From NCBI GenBank assembly GCA_026314275.1, contig CP111109.1:2294001-2358000 (forward strand): DNA of 64,000 nt, given 5' to 3'. Below, piece by piece: positions 51,979-61,703 of this stretch. The notes under the pieces were generated by a model, which was not told the DNA's origin, did no database searches, and saw only the letters and a list, made by a program, of their open reading frames with translations. Both the position numbers and the translations under genes were made by a program. The DNA is from JAGOEY01 sp017997515 (lineage in GTDB: Bacteria > Pseudomonadota > Gammaproteobacteria > Burkholderiales > Burkholderiaceae_C). Numbering within the stretch: the stretch's first letter is position 1; each line of letters begins with the position of its first letter.

Positions 51979-52805
51979 GTCAGAAAGATCGGCGTCTTAC
52001 CCGACTCGGGGTCTTTGAAGCGGATGCGCCGCAAGTGTTCTGGATACTTTTTGGCCGAGTAGTGACCATTGAGCATCACGCGTTGGTCGCAGATGATGCC
52101 GGTGCTCCGATCTGCGGGACCCGAGTACACGCGCCGTGCATCCATGCCCGCTTTGGCGCGGGTGACAAAGAAGGCACCCGCCTGATGCATTGCATACAGG
52201 CGTGCAAAGTCGACATATCCGCGATCCATCACGTAGAAGGCCCCTGCCTGGAGCGGCAGGATGTCGAGCACGTTCACGTCATGCAGCTTGCCGTCGCTGA
52301 TGTGGATGAACGCCGGTATGGCTCCGCGCAGGTCCAGCAGCGTATGCAGCTTGATGGCCGCCTTGGTGGAGCGAAATGGCGCCCAGCCGAACAAGCTCAG
52401 ACGCAGGTCGATGGTGGTGGAGTCAAGGGCGTACACACTGGCATGGATATCGAGCACCGCGGGATCTTGGGCATACCGCGTTCGGGCCCGCGCGATCAAC
52501 CGCTGAGCCAGTGCGTGGTAGATGCGCCAGTCGCGCGAGTTCAGTGCGTCGGCCAGCGTCGAGCGTGCCGGTGGCACCTTCAACCCCATGTGAAACAGCT
52601 TGCCTCGATTGGCGGCCAGACAGGCTTCGATGTCGCGCAGCGACTCGCGCCATGTGAGTTGGGAAAACGCCATGATGCGAAACAGATCCGCGCATCCCAG
52701 GGTGCGCACGCCCGCGTCGCCGTTGTGCCGATCAATGATGCGCGAGAAGGTCTTCCAAGGCACGAACTCCATCACCTGCGCGAACAGCGTCTTGCCCACA
52801 TTCAT
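51979..52805 (-). pseudogene. IS4-family transposase, N-terminal fragment
   Basis: About 275 residues: FRIMAFSQLTWRESLRDIEA, YALDSTTIDLRLSLFG (first Asp) and FYVMDRGYVDFARLY (second Asp). The frame is cut at FLT by the IS3-family element. Joined to the C-terminal fragment it would be a complete IS4-family DDE enzyme. Confidence 0.84.
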
Positions 52806-53133
52806 GCATCACCCCGGGTCGTTGAAATCCCAAAGCATTGCAAATGCGCGCAACGAAATTCAAATCGTGGACACCCATGAAACCTCTGGAACCCTCATCA
52901 ATATTGGCGCTGCCACTGATCGGGGCCAGATCAACCGGACACTACTGACAGGTTCTATTGTTTATGCAGTGCTGCGAATATTATGATCGTCCGGGATGCG
53001 ACAGCTAAGCTACGACGTATTCGGGTGGACAAGGGTGTCATAGATGAATGATGTTTGCCAAATAAGTCGGAGGTCATAGCTTTCCTCGGCTGTATGGCAA
53101 GGTTTGGAAGTGTGCCGGGCTACATAATTGCAG

Positions 53134-54366
53134 TCACCCCAGCCTGTGCACCGCCCCCACCCGCGCCGCATGCACCGCCTCCCCAATCTTCGGCCCCTTT
53201 AATCCCCGCTCCGCAGCGTCCGCCGCCACGGTGTCTGTGCGCACCTGCAGCGCCGCATCCAGCGCCCGCTGCAGCCGCGCAGCCTGCGGGTAGGCCGCAT
53301 CCTCAAACCCCAGCCGCCCCCGGGCATCACATTCGCAGGCTTGCAGCACCTGCGCAAAACGTGCAGGTTTGCGGATGGCGTCGCAGCGCTCCAGCAGGCG
53401 CACGGTGGCTGCGGCAGCCAAGTTCTCGCTGCGGTGGATGTTGCCATGTTCACGCGCCACCACGTCGGCCAGTTCGCGGCAGTCGGTGGGCACGCGCAGG
53501 CGCTCGGCCAGGCCTTTGAGCAGGCGGGCGCTGCGTTCTTCGTGGCCGATGTGGCGGGGCAACACGTCGGCGGGGGTGGTGCCTTTGCCCAGGTCGTGGG
53601 TCAGGCAGGCAAAGCGCACGGGCAGCGGCGCGGCCAGGCGGGCGGCCATGTCCAGCACCATCATCAGGTGGATGCCGGTGTCCACCTCGGGGTGGTATTC
53701 GGCGCGCTGGGGCACGCCCCACAGGCGGGCCACCTCGGGCAGCAGGCGTTGTAGTGCGCCGCAGTCGCGCAGCACGGTGAGCATGCGGGAGGGTTGTGCC
53801 TCCATCAGGCCGCGTGACAGCTCTTGCCACACCCGTTCGGGCACCAGTGCATCGACTTCGCCGCCGTCCACCATGTCGCGCATCAGCGCCATGGTTTCGG
53901 GGGCGACGCTGAAGTCGGTGAAGCGCGCAGCAAACCGGGCCACGCGCAGGATACGCACCGGGTCTTCGCGGAAGGCGTCGGTGACGTGGCGCAGGGTTCG
54001 GTTTTGCAGGTCTTTTTGTCCGTTATAAGGGTCAAACAGACCTCTGGCGCCCGCTGGATATACTGACTCAGCTATTGAATTGATAGTAAGGTCGCGGCGG
54101 GCCAGGTCTTCTTCCAGCGTCACGTCGGGCGAGGCTTGCACCACAAAGCCGCGGTAGCCACGTCCACTTTTGCGCTCGGTGCGCGCAAGCGCATATTCCT
54201 CGCGTGTCTGCGGGTGCAGAAAGACCGGAAAGTCGCGCCCCACGGGCAGAAACCCTTGGGCCACCATTTGCTCGGGCGTGGCCCCCACCACCACCCAGTC
54301 ACGGTCGTGTACGGGCAGGCCCAGAAGCCGGTCGCGTACCGCACCACCCACCATGTAGATTTGCAT
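53134..54366 (-). CDS. cca: Multifunctional CCA tRNA nucleotidyltransferase
   Basis: A 410-residue class II enzyme adding or repairing tRNA CCA ends. It has the N-terminal GGAVRDRLLG and DRDWVVVG (catalytic Asp pair), RRDLTINSIA, and a C-terminal HD domain (CLTHDLGKG and later DVVAREHGNIH). An R1 repeat is translated in the loop between TIN and DPYNG (residues about 113-133), making the loop slightly longer than in E. coli Cca. All catalytic residues are kept. Confidence 0.94.
   Translation of the reverse strand: MQIYMVGGAVRDRLLGLPVHDRDWVVVGATPEQMVAQGFLPVGRDFPVFLHPQTREEYALARTERKSGRGYRGFVVQASPDVTLEEDLARRDLTINSIAESVYPAGARGLFDPYNGQKDLQNRTLRHVTDAFREDPVRILRVARFAARFTDFSVAPETMALMRDMVDGGEVDALVPERVWQELSRGLMEAQPSRMLTVLRDCGALQRLLPEVARLWGVPQRAEYHPEVDTGIHLMMVLDMAARLAAPLPVRFACLTHDLGKGTTPADVLPRHIGHEERSARLLKGLAERLRVPTDCRELADVVAREHGNIHRSENLAAAATVRLLERCDAIRKPARFAQVLQACECDARGRLGFEDAAYPQAARLQRALDAALQVRTDTVAADAAERGLKGPKIGEAVHAARVGAVHRLG
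54031..54088 (-). repeat. R1 repeat copy translated within cca
   Basis: ACAGACCTCTGGCGCCCGC, then CAGCTATTGAATTGATAG. It encodes TINSIAESVYPAGARGLFDP in frame, including conserved residues at both ends. Confidence 0.75.
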
Positions 54367-54399
54367 GGCGGCAGTTTAGCAACGCCTTATATTCAGGCC

Positions 54400-54834
54400 A
54401 TGTCTGCGCCAACTTCCCCTATCGCGATTGCCCAACTGAGCCCCGACGGCACAGTGCCCGTGCCGCCTACATCGGCGCAGTTGGAGGCGCGTTTAGAGGC
54501 CCTGCAGGCCAAGCTGGATGATGTGCAGGCGGTGCTGGCCAAACCGCTGAGCGAGATACTGGCCGAGACGGACAAGTCACAAGAGGCCGCTGCAGCCTGG
54601 GACGCGTTTGGTGCTATGTGGATGTTGTCCCAGCGGGCCATGCGCCGGGTGGCGCTGGACCTGGCGGCGCAGCAGGGGGTGGGTGAAGCCGAGGTGGTAG
54701 CGCGGGCCATGGCCCTGGCCAACAGTGTGCTCAACGGCGACGGTGAAGACCTGGGCGGCACCATTGCCGCGCCGCAGATGGAGCACATTGCCCGGCACAA
54801 GCCGTTTCTGCGCAAGCAGTTTCGGCAGGGGTAA
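54400..54834 (+). CDS. Hypothetical protein with coiled coil
   Basis: A 144-residue protein not recognised. Residues about 20-60 form a probable coiled coil (QLEARLEALQAKLDDVQAVL). The middle (AWDAFGAMWMLSQRAMRRVA) is helical, and the end is basic (RHKPFLRKQFRQG). No signal or membrane segment. It is divergent from cca with 33 bp between starts and is followed immediately by a palindromic element. ATG 54400 is used; an upstream frame extends into cca antisense. Confidence 0.65.
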   Translation: MSAPTSPIAIAQLSPDGTVPVPPTSAQLEARLEALQAKLDDVQAVLAKPLSEILAETDKSQEAAAAWDAFGAMWMLSQRAMRRVALDLAAQQGVGEAEVVARAMALANSVLNGDGEDLGGTIAAPQMEHIARHKPFLRKQFRQG

Positions 54835-54945
54835 GAGCGGCTAACAAAACTCTCCTGGCGTTGTTGCGCCGCCTTGTCGTACGCTTGTACTGCCTGCGTC
54901 GGCACGCCTAGCCAGGACCGCTGCGCTGAGTTTTGTTAGCCGCTC
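54835..54945. repeat. 111-bp palindromic element
   Basis: Ends GAGCGGCTAACAAAACTC and GAGTTTTGTTAGCCGCTC are perfect inverted repeats starting at the base after the hypothetical gene's stop. Inner part: CCTGGCGTTGTTGCGCCG and GGCACGCCTAGCCAGG. It separates convergent genes and could terminate both. Confidence 0.75.
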
Positions 54946-54951
54946 TCAACC

Positions 54952-55638
54952 TCAGCGGCCCAGCCGGTACGGCTCTTCAAAGTCCAGAAAGTCTTTTTCC
55001 GCCAACGCATCGCTGATCCATGCGGCCACACCCGGGGCCTGGCGCACACGTTCGATGTAGGCGGCGGTGTCTTTGGACACGGGCAGGGCGTAGGTGGTGA
55101 GGCGCATACACACGGGGGCAAAAAAAGCGTCGGCGATGCCGAAGTCGCCAAACAGGAAGTGTTTGCCGCCATGCACTTCCAGCAGCGAGCGCCACATGGA
55201 TTCCAGCCGTTGTACATCGGCGCGCACGCCGGGCTGGTCGCGCCAGACCAGCTGGCCCACATCGGGCAGGCTGGCCTCGATGTTCATGGGGCAGTGGCTG
55301 CGTAATGCACCAAAGCCGCTGTGCATCTCGGCACACACGCTGCGGGCGCGGGCACGGTCTGCTTTGGCCGCGGGCCACAGGTGTTTGTCGGGGAACTGTT
55401 CGGCCAGGTATTCGGCAATGGCCAGGGTGTCCCATACGGCCAGGTCACCGTCCACCAGCGCCGGGACTTTGCCCACGGGGTTGACGGCATTTGCCGCTGT
55501 CTTGAAGGCCGAGCCTGGCTCGAACGAGTCAAAACGCAGCTTCACCTCTTCAAACGGAATACCAGCCTGCTTGAGCAGCACCCACGGCCGCATCGACCAG
55601 GACGAGTAATTCTTGTTGCCGATATAGAGCTTGAGCAT
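54952..55638 (-). CDS. Glutathione S-transferase family protein
   Basis: A 228-residue protein with a thioredoxin-fold N-terminal domain (LYIGNKNYSSWSMRPWVLLK, a Ser/Tyr-type active site; NPVGKVPALV cis-Pro region) and a helical C-terminal domain with FLFGDFGIADAFFAPV. The form resembles beta-proteobacterial GSTs of detoxification type. The substrate is not evident. Confidence 0.85.
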   Translation of the reverse strand: MLKLYIGNKNYSSWSMRPWVLLKQAGIPFEEVKLRFDSFEPGSAFKTAANAVNPVGKVPALVDGDLAVWDTLAIAEYLAEQFPDKHLWPAAKADRARARSVCAEMHSGFGALRSHCPMNIEASLPDVGQLVWRDQPGVRADVQRLESMWRSLLEVHGGKHFLFGDFGIADAFFAPVCMRLTTYALPVSKDTAAYIERVRQAPGVAAWISDALAEKDFLDFEEPYRLGR

Positions 55639-55751
55639 GGTGTGTTCCGTGGAGTCTGGAAAAGGATGCTACTGCGGTACGCAAGAACCATTGATGCAAA
55701 CGCTGCGCACCATTGATGAATGCCCGGGTGGCGCTGCAGCGAAGCCCTTGC

Positions 55752-56327
<576 letters not shown>

Positions 56328-56337
56328 AATTCCCCCA

Positions 56338-58332
56338 ATGCAATTCCTGAAGATTCTGACACCGGTTCTTGTCGCCACCATTGTGGCCGCAAGTGTCCCC
56401 TCCACCGCCCTGGCCCAGGGTGCCAACGACAGCGTCCTGACGGAGATGGCCCAGGCCTTTCGCAAGGGGGATCGCAAAAAACTGTCGCAGCTGCTGCCCC
56501 AGGCCCGGGGCCATGTGCTGGAGCCGTGGGCCGCCTACTGGGAGCTGAAGGCCCGCCTGGACGAGGCCAGCCCGCAGGAGGTGGACGCCTTCTTGCAGCG
56601 TTACGCCGGCACTTACCACGAAGACCGCCTGCGCAACGACTGGCTGCTGCAGCTGGGCAAACGGCGCGAGTGGGAGGCTTTTGCCGCACACCATCCCCTG
56701 TTCCGTATGTCGGACGACCGCGAAGTGCGCTGTTACGCACTGCTGGTGGACCAGCTTCGGGGCACCACCGTGGCCAGCGACAAAACCGTGGCCGACGACC
56801 TGCGCCGCAACTGGTACGCGCAGCGCGAAGCCGACGACGGCTGCACCTTGGCCGCCGACCGTTTGTACGCCGCCAAAAAGATCAGCGAGCTGGACGTGTG
56901 GCGCAAGGCGCGCCTGTCCATCGAAGCCAACCGCACCCGTGCGGCCCGTAACGCCGTCGAAATTGTGGCGCCCGAGGCTTCTGCAGCGGTGCAGGAGGTG
57001 GCCGACAGCCCCGCCAAGTTCCTGGCCAGCAAAGCCACCGCACTGGGCCGCACCCGCAAGGAGCTGGTGGTGCTGGCGCTGCTCAAGATCGCCAATTCCG
57101 ACCCCGACACCGCCGCCAGCCTGCTGGACGCCAAGTGGGGTGTACAACTCACCGCCGAAGAGCGCGACTGGGTCTGGGGTGCCATTGGCCGCCAGTCCGC
57201 CATGAAACTGTCACCCAGCGCCAACGACTATTTTGGCAAGGTCAGCAAGGCCGACCACCTGAGTGACGACATGCTGGCCTGGAAGACCCGCGCCGCCTTA
57301 CGCGCCGGGGCCTGGAAAGAGGTGCGGGTCGCCACCGACGCCATGTCGGACGAAGCGCGGCGCGACAGCACCTGGGTGTACTGGAAGGCCCGCGCGCTGC
57401 TGGCGAACCGCCCGTCCGACGCCCAGCGCGCCGAGGCGCAGCAGCTGTTCGAGAGTATTGCCGGTGTGCGAGGGTTCTACGAACAGCTGGCACTGGAAGA
57501 ACTGGGCCAGCGCTCCACCGTGCCGCCCAAACCCGCGCCTCTGACGCCAGAAGAAAAATCCGCAGCCCGCCAGAACCAGGGCCTGAGCCGGGGGCTGTAC
57601 GCCATCCTGATGGGCCTGCGCAGCGAAGGCACGCGTGAATGGAACTACAGCACCAACTTACACACCGCAGGCGGCATGACCGACCGCGAGCTGCTGGCCG
57701 CGGCCGACTATGCCTGCCAGAACGAGGTGTGGGACCGCTGTATCAACACCAGCGAACGCACCAAGGCCGTGATGGACATGGACCAGCGTTTCCCCATGCC
57801 CTTCCGCGACAGCGTGGTGCGCCGTGCGCGTGAGATCGGGCTTGACCCCGCGTACGTGTACGGCCTGATCCGCCAGGAAAGCCGCTTCATCATGGACGCC
57901 CGCTCGGGTGTGGGTGCGTCGGGCCTGATGCAGGTGATGCCCGCCACCGCCAAGTGGACGGCCAACAAGATCGGAATGACCGGCTTCACCCCCGGCCAGA
58001 TCAACGACCGCGAGACCAACATCGCCATCGGCACCGCCTACCTTAAGCTGGCGCTGGACGACTTTGCAGGCTCCATGCCCATGGCTGCCGCTGCTTACAA
58101 CGCAGGCCCTGGTCGCCCACGCAACTGGCGCAACGGGCCGGTGCTGGAAGGCGCCATCTGGGCCGAGAACGTACCCTTCACCGAAACCCGTGACTACGTG
58201 AAGAAAGTGCTGTCCAACACCACCAACTACGCCGCGATCCTGACCGGCCAGCCGCAGTCGGTGAAGGCGCGCTTGGGCACAGTCGGGCCACGCGATATGG
58301 CGGTGCCTGAGGTGAACAAGGATTTGCCCTAA
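56338..58332 (+). CDS. slt: Soluble lytic murein transglycosylase
   Basis: A 664-residue periplasmic enzyme with a signal peptide (cleavage near TALAQG, residue 26), a long helical superhelix domain like Slt70, and a C-terminal lysozyme-like domain (catalytic Glu in LIRQESRF, then GASGLMQVMPATAK and AAYNAGPGRPRNW). It cuts peptidoglycan into 1,6-anhydro-muropeptides. The start at 56338 gives a full signal peptide. Confidence 0.92.
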   Translation: MQFLKILTPVLVATIVAASVPSTALAQGANDSVLTEMAQAFRKGDRKKLSQLLPQARGHVLEPWAAYWELKARLDEASPQEVDAFLQRYAGTYHEDRLRNDWLLQLGKRREWEAFAAHHPLFRMSDDREVRCYALLVDQLRGTTVASDKTVADDLRRNWYAQREADDGCTLAADRLYAAKKISELDVWRKARLSIEANRTRAARNAVEIVAPEASAAVQEVADSPAKFLASKATALGRTRKELVVLALLKIANSDPDTAASLLDAKWGVQLTAEERDWVWGAIGRQSAMKLSPSANDYFGKVSKADHLSDDMLAWKTRAALRAGAWKEVRVATDAMSDEARRDSTWVYWKARALLANRPSDAQRAEAQQLFESIAGVRGFYEQLALEELGQRSTVPPKPAPLTPEEKSAARQNQGLSRGLYAILMGLRSEGTREWNYSTNLHTAGGMTDRELLAAADYACQNEVWDRCINTSERTKAVMDMDQRFPMPFRDSVVRRAREIGLDPAYVYGLIRQESRFIMDARSGVGASGLMQVMPATAKWTANKIGMTGFTPGQINDRETNIAIGTAYLKLALDDFAGSMPMAAAAYNAGPGRPRNWRNGPVLEGAIWAENVPFTETRDYVKKVLSNTTNYAAILTGQPQSVKARLGTVGPRDMAVPEVNKDLP

Positions 58333-58374
58333 ACCAGAATGGCACGTCCCGGGCACCCGTGACGTGCCCTTGTC

Positions 58375-59199
58375 TCATGGGCTGCGGGATTCCAGAATGG
58401 CCCGCGCCACTTGCGCAAAACCAGCTCCCCGCTCGCTCTGCGTGATGTAGCGCGGCAGGTGGGCCAGTTGTGGCACAAAACGCTGCACATTGGCCACGCC
58501 CATGCTGTGGGCAAAGGCCTGGAACATCAGCTGGTCGTTGGTGGAGTCGCCCACATAGGCCCAGCGGTCCATCTCGTCGCCGAGTGTGCGGCCCCAGAGC
58601 TGCTGCACTATCCAGCGTGCACCTTCCAGCTTGTTGTGCCCGCCAAACCAGCCGTTGATGTGGATGCTGCTGACGGTGGCGTGCATACCCTCACTGCGCA
58701 TCAGCGCCACCACGGCGGCAATTTGCGCGTCGTCCAGCTGCACAAATTCACTGTGGTCGATGGCAATGTCGGTCTCGCGCCCGGCGGAATCGGTCGCCCG
58801 GGTGGCACCGGGCACTTCGCGTTCAATCCGCGCCAGCACCTGCTGCATGCGGTCAAAGTTGGCAGCGCGGGTGGGGGCGTCTTGCTGGTATATTTTTGAT
58901 AGCGAAGTGTGCACGTCCTGACTGCGCTGGAGGCTGTTTTTGTGTGAAGAAACCAAGGCCGCAGCCCCGTTTTCCGCCACGATCGCATCCACCGGCCACA
59001 CGGCGGCAAAAGGAACACTCCAGCCCACCGGGCGGCCGGTGATGGCGACAACGTGCAAACCCGCCGCCTTCAGGTCGGACAAGGCCTGGAGTGCGTCGGG
59101 GGTGATGGCACCGTCGGTGGTGAGGGTGTCGTCGATGTCGGTGAAGACGCCTGCAAGCTGCTGGCGCGCTGCTGCAGGCCACTGGGCCAGTGGTTTCAT
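58375..59199 (-). CDS. HAD-superfamily hydrolase, Cof/MPGP-like
   Basis: A 274-residue class IIB HAD phosphatase. Motif I is FTDIDDTLT, motif II ITGRPVG, motif III the Lys in GGHNKLEGARW, motif IV YVGDSTNDQLM. Such proteins act on sugar phosphates or mannosyl-3-phosphoglycerate. A GTG lies 36 bp upstream; ATG 59199 is preferred. An R1 repeat is translated at about residues 86-104 (KNSLQRSQDVHTSLSKIY), in the cap region. Confidence 0.8.
   Translation of the reverse strand: MKPLAQWPAAARQQLAGVFTDIDDTLTTDGAITPDALQALSDLKAAGLHVVAITGRPVGWSVPFAAVWPVDAIVAENGAAALVSSHKNSLQRSQDVHTSLSKIYQQDAPTRAANFDRMQQVLARIEREVPGATRATDSAGRETDIAIDHSEFVQLDDAQIAAVVALMRSEGMHATVSSIHINGWFGGHNKLEGARWIVQQLWGRTLGDEMDRWAYVGDSTNDQLMFQAFAHSMGVANVQRFVPQLAHLPRYITQSERGAGFAQVARAILESRSP
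58887..58942 (+). repeat. R1 repeat copy translated within the HAD gene
   Basis: GGTATATTTTTGATAGCG, then TGCGCTGGAGGCTGTTTTTG. It is translated in the opposite orientation to the copies in cca and the SDR gene. Confidence 0.65.
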
Positions 59200-59244
59200 G
59201 GTGTCTTTGTAGGGTGTGTTGGGAGTGTGTGGCACCGGCAGTGG

Positions 59245-59411
59245 CTAGTGTCGTGAGTTGGAGGTTCGTTGAAGAAGTAAAGGTGTCGAAATCGTCGTCA
59301 GGAAAGGCGCAAACCGCAGCGATAGCCGTAGCTATCGCGAGGATTTGCAACGCGGCATGGCGGCGATTCTCGGCATCTTTATGAAACGAACTTTCAACTC
59401 ACGACACTAGA
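59245..59411. repeat. 167-bp palindromic element with CTAG ends
   Basis: Ends CTAGTGTCGTGAGTT and AACTCACGACACTAG are perfect inverted repeats; pairing continues through GGTTCGTT. The centre contains GCGATAGCCGTAGCTATCGC. It fills part of the 418-bp gap between the HAD gene and the WecA-like gene; the rest (59412-59617) is AT-rich and probably holds the promoter of the latter. Confidence 0.75.
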
Positions 59412-59617
59412 GGTGTGACGCATTTGGCAGAAAGCGCCCGGACGTGTTCGCCAAGCCCCGGGGAATACCGCAAAATGTGCACTGTAATAGGGCTGTGACA
59501 CACGTCATCAGCGTCTGCCTTGGTGGAGCGGCTGAGATGCTGGTTTCTCGAAGTCAAAATTAAAAATAAATTGCAAATTATTTTGCACATCCCACGCGTA
59601 TACCCGGTTCACTGTCC

Positions 59618-60721
59618 ATGGTTTTTCTTTTCAGCCTGAGTTTTATTGTTGCGATGTTTGTCGCCATGTTGGTCATCCGCGGGGCGCGGGGCCATGCGGG
59701 GCGGTACGGTTATGCCAAGCCGCAGCGTTTTCATGCGGGGGATGTGCCCCGGCTGGGGGGGCTGGCCATTTTTGCCGGGCTCGTTTGTGGCCTGGCGGCT
59801 GCTGTGGTGGCTTTTTATGCCAACAACACGGGTTTCCTGGGCATCAATGGCCTGGTGATGGGCACCTGGGTGGCGGTGCTGCTGCCAACCTGGGCGGGTG
59901 GGCTGGTGGAAGACCTGACGCAGCGCCTGAGCGTGTTGTACCGGCTGGTGCTGACGGGCCTGTCGGCGGCATTGGCCTTGTGTTTGATGGATGTGGCCGT
60001 GGTTCGCGTGGGTGTTCCCATGCTGGACCAGATGCTGTTGGCCGTGCCCTGGATGGGCGTGGTGCTGGCATTTATGGCGATTGCCGGCTTGCCCCATGCC
60101 TTCAACATCATCGACGGCTACAACGGTTTGGCAGGCATGGTGGCTTTGGCGGTGTGCGTGGCGTTGATGTATGTCGCGTTGCAGGTGGGCGACCGCCAAC
60201 TGGCCGGGGTTCTGGTGTGTATGGTGGGTGCCACCGCAGGTTTCCTGGTCTGGAACTACCCGCGCGGGCTGGTTTTTGCGGGCGACGGAGGGGCCTACCT
60301 GTGGGGGGTGCTCATCGCTGTGGCCAGCCTGCTGCTGGTGCACCGCAATGAACAGGTGTCGCCCTGGTTCCCGATGCTGCTGCTGATTTACCCAGTGTGG
60401 GAAACACTCTTTTCGATCTACCGCAAACTGGTGCGGGGCACGTCGCCCAGCGTGGCCGATGCCTTGCACTTTCACCAGCCGATCTACCGCCGCATCGTGC
60501 ACAAGGTGTTCCATGACGACGAGTCGCGCCGCATCCTCATGCGCAACAACCGCACCTCGCCTTATCTGTGGACCTTCACCATGCTCACGGTGATCCCGGC
60601 GCTGGTGTTCTGGCGCACCACCTGGGTCTTGATGGTGTTTTGTGCCGTGTTTGTGCTGAGTTATGTGGCGGCGTACCTGATGATCATCCGCTTTAAAGTT
60701 CCCAATTGGCTGCGGCGTTAA
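59618..60721 (+). CDS. WecA/MraY-family undecaprenyl-phosphate glycosyl-1-phosphate transferase
   Basis: A 367-residue protein with about ten membrane segments. The PRLGGLAIF start, NIIDGYNGLAG cytoplasmic motif with acids, VFAGDGGAYLWG (catalytic Asp) and the HFHQPIYRR (His-rich) loop match the family that loads the first sugar phosphate onto undecaprenyl phosphate. WecA-like, so probably initiating O-antigen or another surface polysaccharide. The dTDP-rhamnose genes in the window may serve the same polymer. Confidence 0.85.
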   Translation: MVFLFSLSFIVAMFVAMLVIRGARGHAGRYGYAKPQRFHAGDVPRLGGLAIFAGLVCGLAAAVVAFYANNTGFLGINGLVMGTWVAVLLPTWAGGLVEDLTQRLSVLYRLVLTGLSAALALCLMDVAVVRVGVPMLDQMLLAVPWMGVVLAFMAIAGLPHAFNIIDGYNGLAGMVALAVCVALMYVALQVGDRQLAGVLVCMVGATAGFLVWNYPRGLVFAGDGGAYLWGVLIAVASLLLVHRNEQVSPWFPMLLLIYPVWETLFSIYRKLVRGTSPSVADALHFHQPIYRRIVHKVFHDDESRRILMRNNRTSPYLWTFTMLTVIPALVFWRTTWVLMVFCAVFVLSYVAAYLMIIRFKVPNWLRR

Positions 60722-60793
60722 TGCGGCGCCGGGCAGAGGGCTTGTCACGGGCCTCTTTTACAATTTGAACAACATTTCACCGGACTGAAGCCC

Positions 60794-61699
60794 ATGCCCA
60801 ACACCACCGAACCCGATCTCTCCCAGATTTCCTCCCGCGCCAAGGCCGAAATCCTGGCGCAGGCGCTGCCTTACATCCGCAAGTTCCATGGCAAAACCAT
60901 GGTCATCAAATACGGCGGCAACGCCATGACCGACCCGGCGCTGCAGGCCGACTTTGCCGAAGACGTGGTGCTGCTCAAGCTGGTGGGAATGAACCCTGTC
61001 GTGGTGCACGGCGGTGGCCCGCAGATCGAGACGGCGCTCAAACGCCTGGGCAAAAAGGGTGAATTCATCCAGGGCATGCGGGTCACCGACGAAGAAACCA
61101 TGGAAGTGGTCGAGTGGGTGCTGGCCGGTGAAGTGCAGCAGGACATCGTGGGCCTGATCAACCAGGCTGGTGGCAAGGCCGTGGGCCTGACCGGGCGCGA
61201 CGGCGGCCTGATCCGGGCGCAGAAGCTCAAGATGGTGGACAACACCGACCCAAGCAAAACGCTGGACGTGGGCCAGGTCGGCGAGATCGTGAGCATCGAC
61301 CCGGGTGTCGTCAAGGCGCTGCAGGACGACGCCTTTATCCCCGTCATCAGCCCCATCGGCTTTGGCGAAGACAACGAAAGCTACAACATCAACGCCGACG
61401 TGGTGGCGGGCAAACTGGCCACCGTGCTCAAGGCCGAAAAACTGCTGCTGCTGACCAACATCTCCGGCGTGTTGGACAAAAGCGGCAAACTGCTGACCGA
61501 CCTGACCGCGCGTGAAATTGACGGCCTGTTTGCCGACGGCACCATCTCGGGCGGCATGTTGCCCAAGATCGAAGGCGCACTCGACGCCGCCAAAAGCGGC
61601 GTCAACACCGTACACATCATCGACGGCCGGGTGCCGCACGCGCTGCTGCTCGAAATCCTGACCGACCAGGCTTACGGCACCATGATCCGGTCCCACTGA
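60794..61699 (+). CDS. argB: Acetylglutamate kinase
   Basis: A 301-residue amino acid kinase, second step of arginine synthesis. It has VIKYGGNAMTD, VVVHGGGPQI, and TGRDGGLIRA, with NISGVLDKSG and the INADVVAGKLA motif. The length and the extended N-terminus (TLSQISSRAKAEILAQALPYIRKF-like) suggest the hexameric, arginine-sensitive form. It is followed 4 bp later by slmA, probably co-transcribed. Confidence 0.95.
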   Translation: MPNTTEPDLSQISSRAKAEILAQALPYIRKFHGKTMVIKYGGNAMTDPALQADFAEDVVLLKLVGMNPVVVHGGGPQIETALKRLGKKGEFIQGMRVTDEETMEVVEWVLAGEVQQDIVGLINQAGGKAVGLTGRDGGLIRAQKLKMVDNTDPSKTLDVGQVGEIVSIDPGVVKALQDDAFIPVISPIGFGEDNESYNINADVVAGKLATVLKAEKLLLLTNISGVLDKSGKLLTDLTAREIDGLFADGTISGGMLPKIEGALDAAKSGVNTVHIIDGRVPHALLLEILTDQAYGTMIRSH

Positions 61700-61703
61700 C
61701 GTT

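Larger units (their letters stand above)
49941..52944 (-). mobile_element. IS4-family element, interrupted by an IS3-family element
   Basis: Terminal inverted repeats TAGTGTCCGGTT (49941-49952) and AACCGGACACTA (52933-52944) enclose a DDE transposase in two parts on the minus strand; the repeat may extend a further three bases on each side. The body is split by a second element at 50298-51978. The insertion sits at the end of rfbC. The sequence after it (52948-53130) is AT-rich and non-coding, perhaps remains of further polysaccharide genes. Confidence 0.82.

Noticed and set aside
52948..53130. Possible remnant of a polysaccharide gene after the IS4-family element
   Set aside because: AT-rich, but no frame of meaningful length or recognisable motif was found.
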